From BRH-c25 sp029553855 (GTDB lineage: Bacteria; Bacillota; Clostridia; Lutisporales; Lutisporaceae), in the NCBI GenBank assembly GCA_035375865.1, contig DAOSQO010000047.1, positions 1-15,670 on the forward strand: a DNA stretch of 15,670 bases, written 5' to 3'. The first letter of the stretch is position 1, and the number at the start of each line of letters is the position of its first letter. Of the stretch, positions 12,963-15,670 are shown piece by piece. The position numbers and the translations under genes were made by a program. The notes under the pieces were generated by a model. It did not search any database. It saw only the letters and a program-made list of their open reading frames with translations, and was not told the origin of the DNA.

Positions 12963-15608
12963 ATGGAGAAACTAGGATTAAATGAAGTTAGAGAGAAGTT
13001 CCTCAGTTTTTTCGAAAGCAAAGGGCATTTAAGAATGAAAAGCGCATCTCTAATTCCGCAAAATGACAAAAGCTTGCTTATTATAAACTCTGGAATGGCG
13101 CCTTTGAAACCATTTTTTACGGGGCAGGCAGTACCTCCGAGTAAAAGGGTGGTAACGTGTCAGAAATGCATAAGGACCCCAGATATTGAGAGGGTAGGAA
13201 AGACGGCGAGACACGGAACCTTCTTTGAAATGCTGGGTAATTTCTCCTTTGGAGATTATTTCAAGGAGGAAGCCATAGCCTGGGGTTGGGAGCTATGTAC
13301 CGAGGTATTCAAGATGCCGGTGGACAGACTTTGGGTCACCATATACCTGGATGATGAAGAAGCATTTGATATCTGGCACAATAATATTGGATTGCCCGAG
13401 GAAAGGATCGTGAGAATGGGCAAAGAGGACAACTTCTGGGAAATAGGCCTTGGCCCATGCGGGCCCTGTTCTGAGATATACTTTGACAGAGGGCCGGGCA
13501 CGGGCTGCGGCAAGGAAGACTGCAAAATGGGCTGTGACTGCGATAGGTATATGGAGTTTTGGAACCTTGTATTCACGCAGTTTGATAGAGACGAGAAAGG
13601 CAACTACAACAGGTTGGCAAAACCTAATATAGATACGGGCATGGGGCTGGAAAGAATGGCTGCAATAATGCAGGGGGCAGATAATATCTTTGAAGTTGAT
13701 ACCATAAGGTATATTTTGGACAGCATCTGCAATCTTGCTGGGGCTGAATACGGAAAAGACCCCAAAAAGGATGTTTCTATCAGGGTAATAACTGATCATA
13801 TCAGAGGGGTAACCTTCATGATATCCGATGGAATACTGCCCAGCAACGAAGGAAGAGGCTATGTGCTTCGCAGGCTTCTCCGCAGGGCTGCAAGACACGG
13901 CAGACTGCTGGGGATTTCAGATCCGTTCCTGAGTGGTATAGCTTTGAAGGTTATTGATGTTAGCGGCGATGCATATCCTGAACTGCAGGAAAAGAAGGAT
14001 TACATTCTTAATATAATAGATCTTGAAGAAAACAGATTCTATGAGACTTTGGATCAGGGGCTTTTGATTCTTCAAGGCTATATCGAGGAATTAAAGCTTA
14101 CAAAAGCAGAAACATTATCAGGAGAAAACGCTTTCAGACTATACGATACTTATGGATTCCCCCTGGATCTTACAAAAGATATACTGGAAGAGCAAGGTTT
14201 TTCGGTTGATGAGGAGACTTTCCGGAAAGAAATGCAAATCCAGAGGGAAAGGGCCAGAGCTGCGAGGGCAGACAGCAGCACAGAAAGCTGGAAAGAAGAT
14301 ATATATGCAAAAATAGACTGGAGTATAAGGACAAAGTTTGTAGGGTACGAAAGCAGTACATCAAAATCTGTGGTTAAAGCGATAGTGAAAGTAGATGAGC
14401 TTTCTGATTCGGCGGAAGAAGGGGAAGAAGTGAATATCATTCTTGATGTTACTCCTTTCTATGCCGAAAGCGGCGGTCAATCTGCCGATACAGGTAAAAT
14501 TGCAGGCGAAGGATTTGAACTGAAGGTAAAAGATTGCAAAAAGGTTACCGGGGACAGATTTGCACATCTGTGCAATGTAATAAGCGGGCAGGTCAAAGTA
14601 GAAGATCCCTGTACTGCAGAAATTGATATCGGAAGAAGGATGGCTATAGCCAGGAATCATTCGGTGACACATTTGCTTCAGAAGGCATTGAGAAAGCATC
14701 TGGGCACCCATGTTGAGCAGGCGGGGTCCCTTGTGACGCCGGACCGATTAAGGTTTGACTTTTCTCACTTCAAGGCATTAACAAAGGAAGAACTGGATCT
14801 GGTAGAAAAGGAAGTAAATGATGCCATTCTTGACAGTCTTGATATTAATATAATGGAAACATCCGTGGAAGAGGCAAAAAAGCTTGGGGCAATAGCACTT
14901 TTCGGTGAAAAGTACGGCGATAAGGTAAGAGTGGTTTCAATGGGAGGTTACAGCATTGAATTGTGTGGAGGAACTCATTTGAAAACCACGAGCCAGGCAG
15001 GCTTCTTCAGGATAATAAGCGAAGGCGGAATAGCCGCAGGGGTCAGGAGAATTGAGGCTGTCACCGGAGAAAAGGCTTATGAATATGTGAAGGAAGAAAA
15101 AAAGCTTATGGATGAAATATGCGACAGACTTAAGACTCATCCAAGCGACTGCTCAAAGAAAGTCGATGCAATTCTTAAGCAGCTTAAGGAAGCCGAAAAA
15201 GAAAGGGACCTTCTAAAATCACAAATGGCTGCATGCATGCTCAATGATCTTATTGCTTCTTCCACTGAGGAAAAGGGAGTAAGATACCTTGTTGCAAAGC
15301 TTGACAACATGAATATGGACAGTTTGAGAGAAATGGGAGATAAGCTCAGGGATAAGCTGGGGACTTCCTTTGTGATGCTTAGCTCCTTTGATGGAGAAAA
15401 AACGGTTTTGGTTGCAATGGCGTCGCAGGATGCGGTTCTTAGGGGTGTTCATTCAGGAAATATTATTAAGGAAGCTGTGAAGCTTGCGGGAGGAAGCGGC
15501 GGAGGAAGACCGGATATGGCACAGGGGGGAATAAAGGACATAGATAAAGTAAAAATTGCAATGGATGCAGTGCCCGGTATATTGAGCAGAATGATTACGA
15601 CACAGTAG
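12963..15608 (+). CDS. alaS: Alanine-tRNA ligase
   Basis: An 881-residue, full-length class IIc synthetase that attaches alanine to tRNA-Ala. The catalytic part opens with MEKLGLNEVREKFLSFFESKGH and contains RHGTFFEMLGNFSFGDYFK (about 83-101), FWEIGLGPCGPCSEIY (about 158-173) and GRGYVLRRLLRRAARHGR (about 297-314). The editing domain has the zinc ligands H566 and H570 in HSVTH, and C668 and H672 in CGGTH, so mischarged Ser or Gly should be cleared. The C-terminal C-Ala domain follows a charged coiled-coil-like stretch (about 705-755) and ends with GGSGGGRPDMAQGG (843-856). Start ATG at 12963 has AGGAGG seven bases upstream. In many Firmicutes ireB (yrzL) and ruvX (yrrK) follow, but they would lie outside the window. 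It is regulated by the T-box leader. Confidence 0.98.
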   Translation: MEKLGLNEVREKFLSFFESKGHLRMKSASLIPQNDKSLLIINSGMAPLKPFFTGQAVPPSKRVVTCQKCIRTPDIERVGKTARHGTFFEMLGNFSFGDYFKEEAIAWGWELCTEVFKMPVDRLWVTIYLDDEEAFDIWHNNIGLPEERIVRMGKEDNFWEIGLGPCGPCSEIYFDRGPGTGCGKEDCKMGCDCDRYMEFWNLVFTQFDRDEKGNYNRLAKPNIDTGMGLERMAAIMQGADNIFEVDTIRYILDSICNLAGAEYGKDPKKDVSIRVITDHIRGVTFMISDGILPSNEGRGYVLRRLLRRAARHGRLLGISDPFLSGIALKVIDVSGDAYPELQEKKDYILNIIDLEENRFYETLDQGLLILQGYIEELKLTKAETLSGENAFRLYDTYGFPLDLTKDILEEQGFSVDEETFRKEMQIQRERARAARADSSTESWKEDIYAKIDWSIRTKFVGYESSTSKSVVKAIVKVDELSDSAEEGEEVNIILDVTPFYAESGGQSADTGKIAGEGFELKVKDCKKVTGDRFAHLCNVISGQVKVEDPCTAEIDIGRRMAIARNHSVTHLLQKALRKHLGTHVEQAGSLVTPDRLRFDFSHFKALTKEELDLVEKEVNDAILDSLDINIMETSVEEAKKLGAIALFGEKYGDKVRVVSMGGYSIELCGGTHLKTTSQAGFFRIISEGGIAAGVRRIEAVTGEKAYEYVKEEKKLMDEICDRLKTHPSDCSKKVDAILKQLKEAEKERDLLKSQMAACMLNDLIASSTEEKGVRYLVAKLDNMNMDSLREMGDKLRDKLGTSFVMLSSFDGEKTVLVAMASQDAVLRGVHSGNIIKEAVKLAGGSGGGRPDMAQGGIKDIDKVKIAMDAVPGILSRMITTQ

Positions 15609-15615
15609 GAGAAAG

Positions 15616-15637
15616 ATGTGACGCAGTCACATTTTTC
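15616..15637 (+). terminator. Terminator after alaS
   Basis: A perfect 7-bp stem, ATGTGAC with GTCACAT, around a three-base loop, followed by TTTTC. It begins eight bases after the alaS stop codon, so alaS appears to end its transcript here, though read-through cannot be excluded because the stem is short. Confidence 0.7.
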
Positions 15638-15670
15638 AGTCACGAGTCGCTAGTCGCGAGATACGAGAAA

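Noticed and set aside
13293..13898. Leftward 201-codon frame opposite alaS
   Set aside because: A shadow of the strongly conserved alaS coding sequence; long antisense frames are expected there.

Overview
The window looks like a chromosomal segment of a low-to-moderate GC, anaerobic member of the Clostridia (Firmicutes). The basis is A/G-rich Shine-Dalgarno sites before nearly every gene, GTG and TTG starts, an alanine T-box leader, and the gene order iscR-iscS-iscU-mnmA ... PRC-barrel protein - AI-2E-type permease - alaS. That order recalls the Bacillus subtilis cymR-yrvO(iscS)-trmU ... yrrD - yrrI - alaS region, but with an Fe-S-type IscR and a separate IscU. No tRNA, rRNA, CRISPR array or intact insertion sequence was seen.

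Region 1 (1-4656) is a surface-sugar locus. A leftward operon encodes glucose-1-phosphate cytidylyltransferase (rfbF), a CDP-glucose 4,6-dehydratase-like enzyme (rfbG) and two related glycosyltransferases; the last runs off the left edge with no stop codon. A third member of the same glycosyltransferase family is divergently transcribed. Together they suggest synthesis of a CDP-activated 4-keto-6-deoxyhexose and its use, or use of a derivative, in a cell-surface glycan. The glycan and the later sugar steps lie outside the window.

Region 2 (4657-8622) starts with a gap holding two strong inverted repeats, a promoter and a candidate IscR operator. The tightly packed iscR-iscS-iscU-mnmA operon follows, then a gene for a 71-residue helical protein and a good terminator. 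IscS supplies persulfide sulfur, IscU is the cluster scaffold, IscR probably senses cluster status, and MnmA uses the sulfur for tRNA 2-thiouridine.

Region 3 (8623-10963) is the accessory-looking part. It holds two leftward genes of unknown function (a secreted protein with a hydrophobic core and a membrane-anchored protein), a pair of near-identical hairpins, and a gene-free stretch that ends in a perfect rightward terminator and may be a decayed gene or an unannotated short transcript.

Region 4 (10979-15670) returns to conserved genes: a two-domain PRC-barrel protein, an AI-2E family permease, a consensus promoter, an alanine T-box riboswitch and full-length alaS with its terminator. A short GTCGC-rich repeat begins at the right edge.

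No clearly new biological system could be demonstrated. The best leads are the three related glycosyltransferases tied to CDP-glucose chemistry, the secreted/membrane gene pair, and the twin hairpins.
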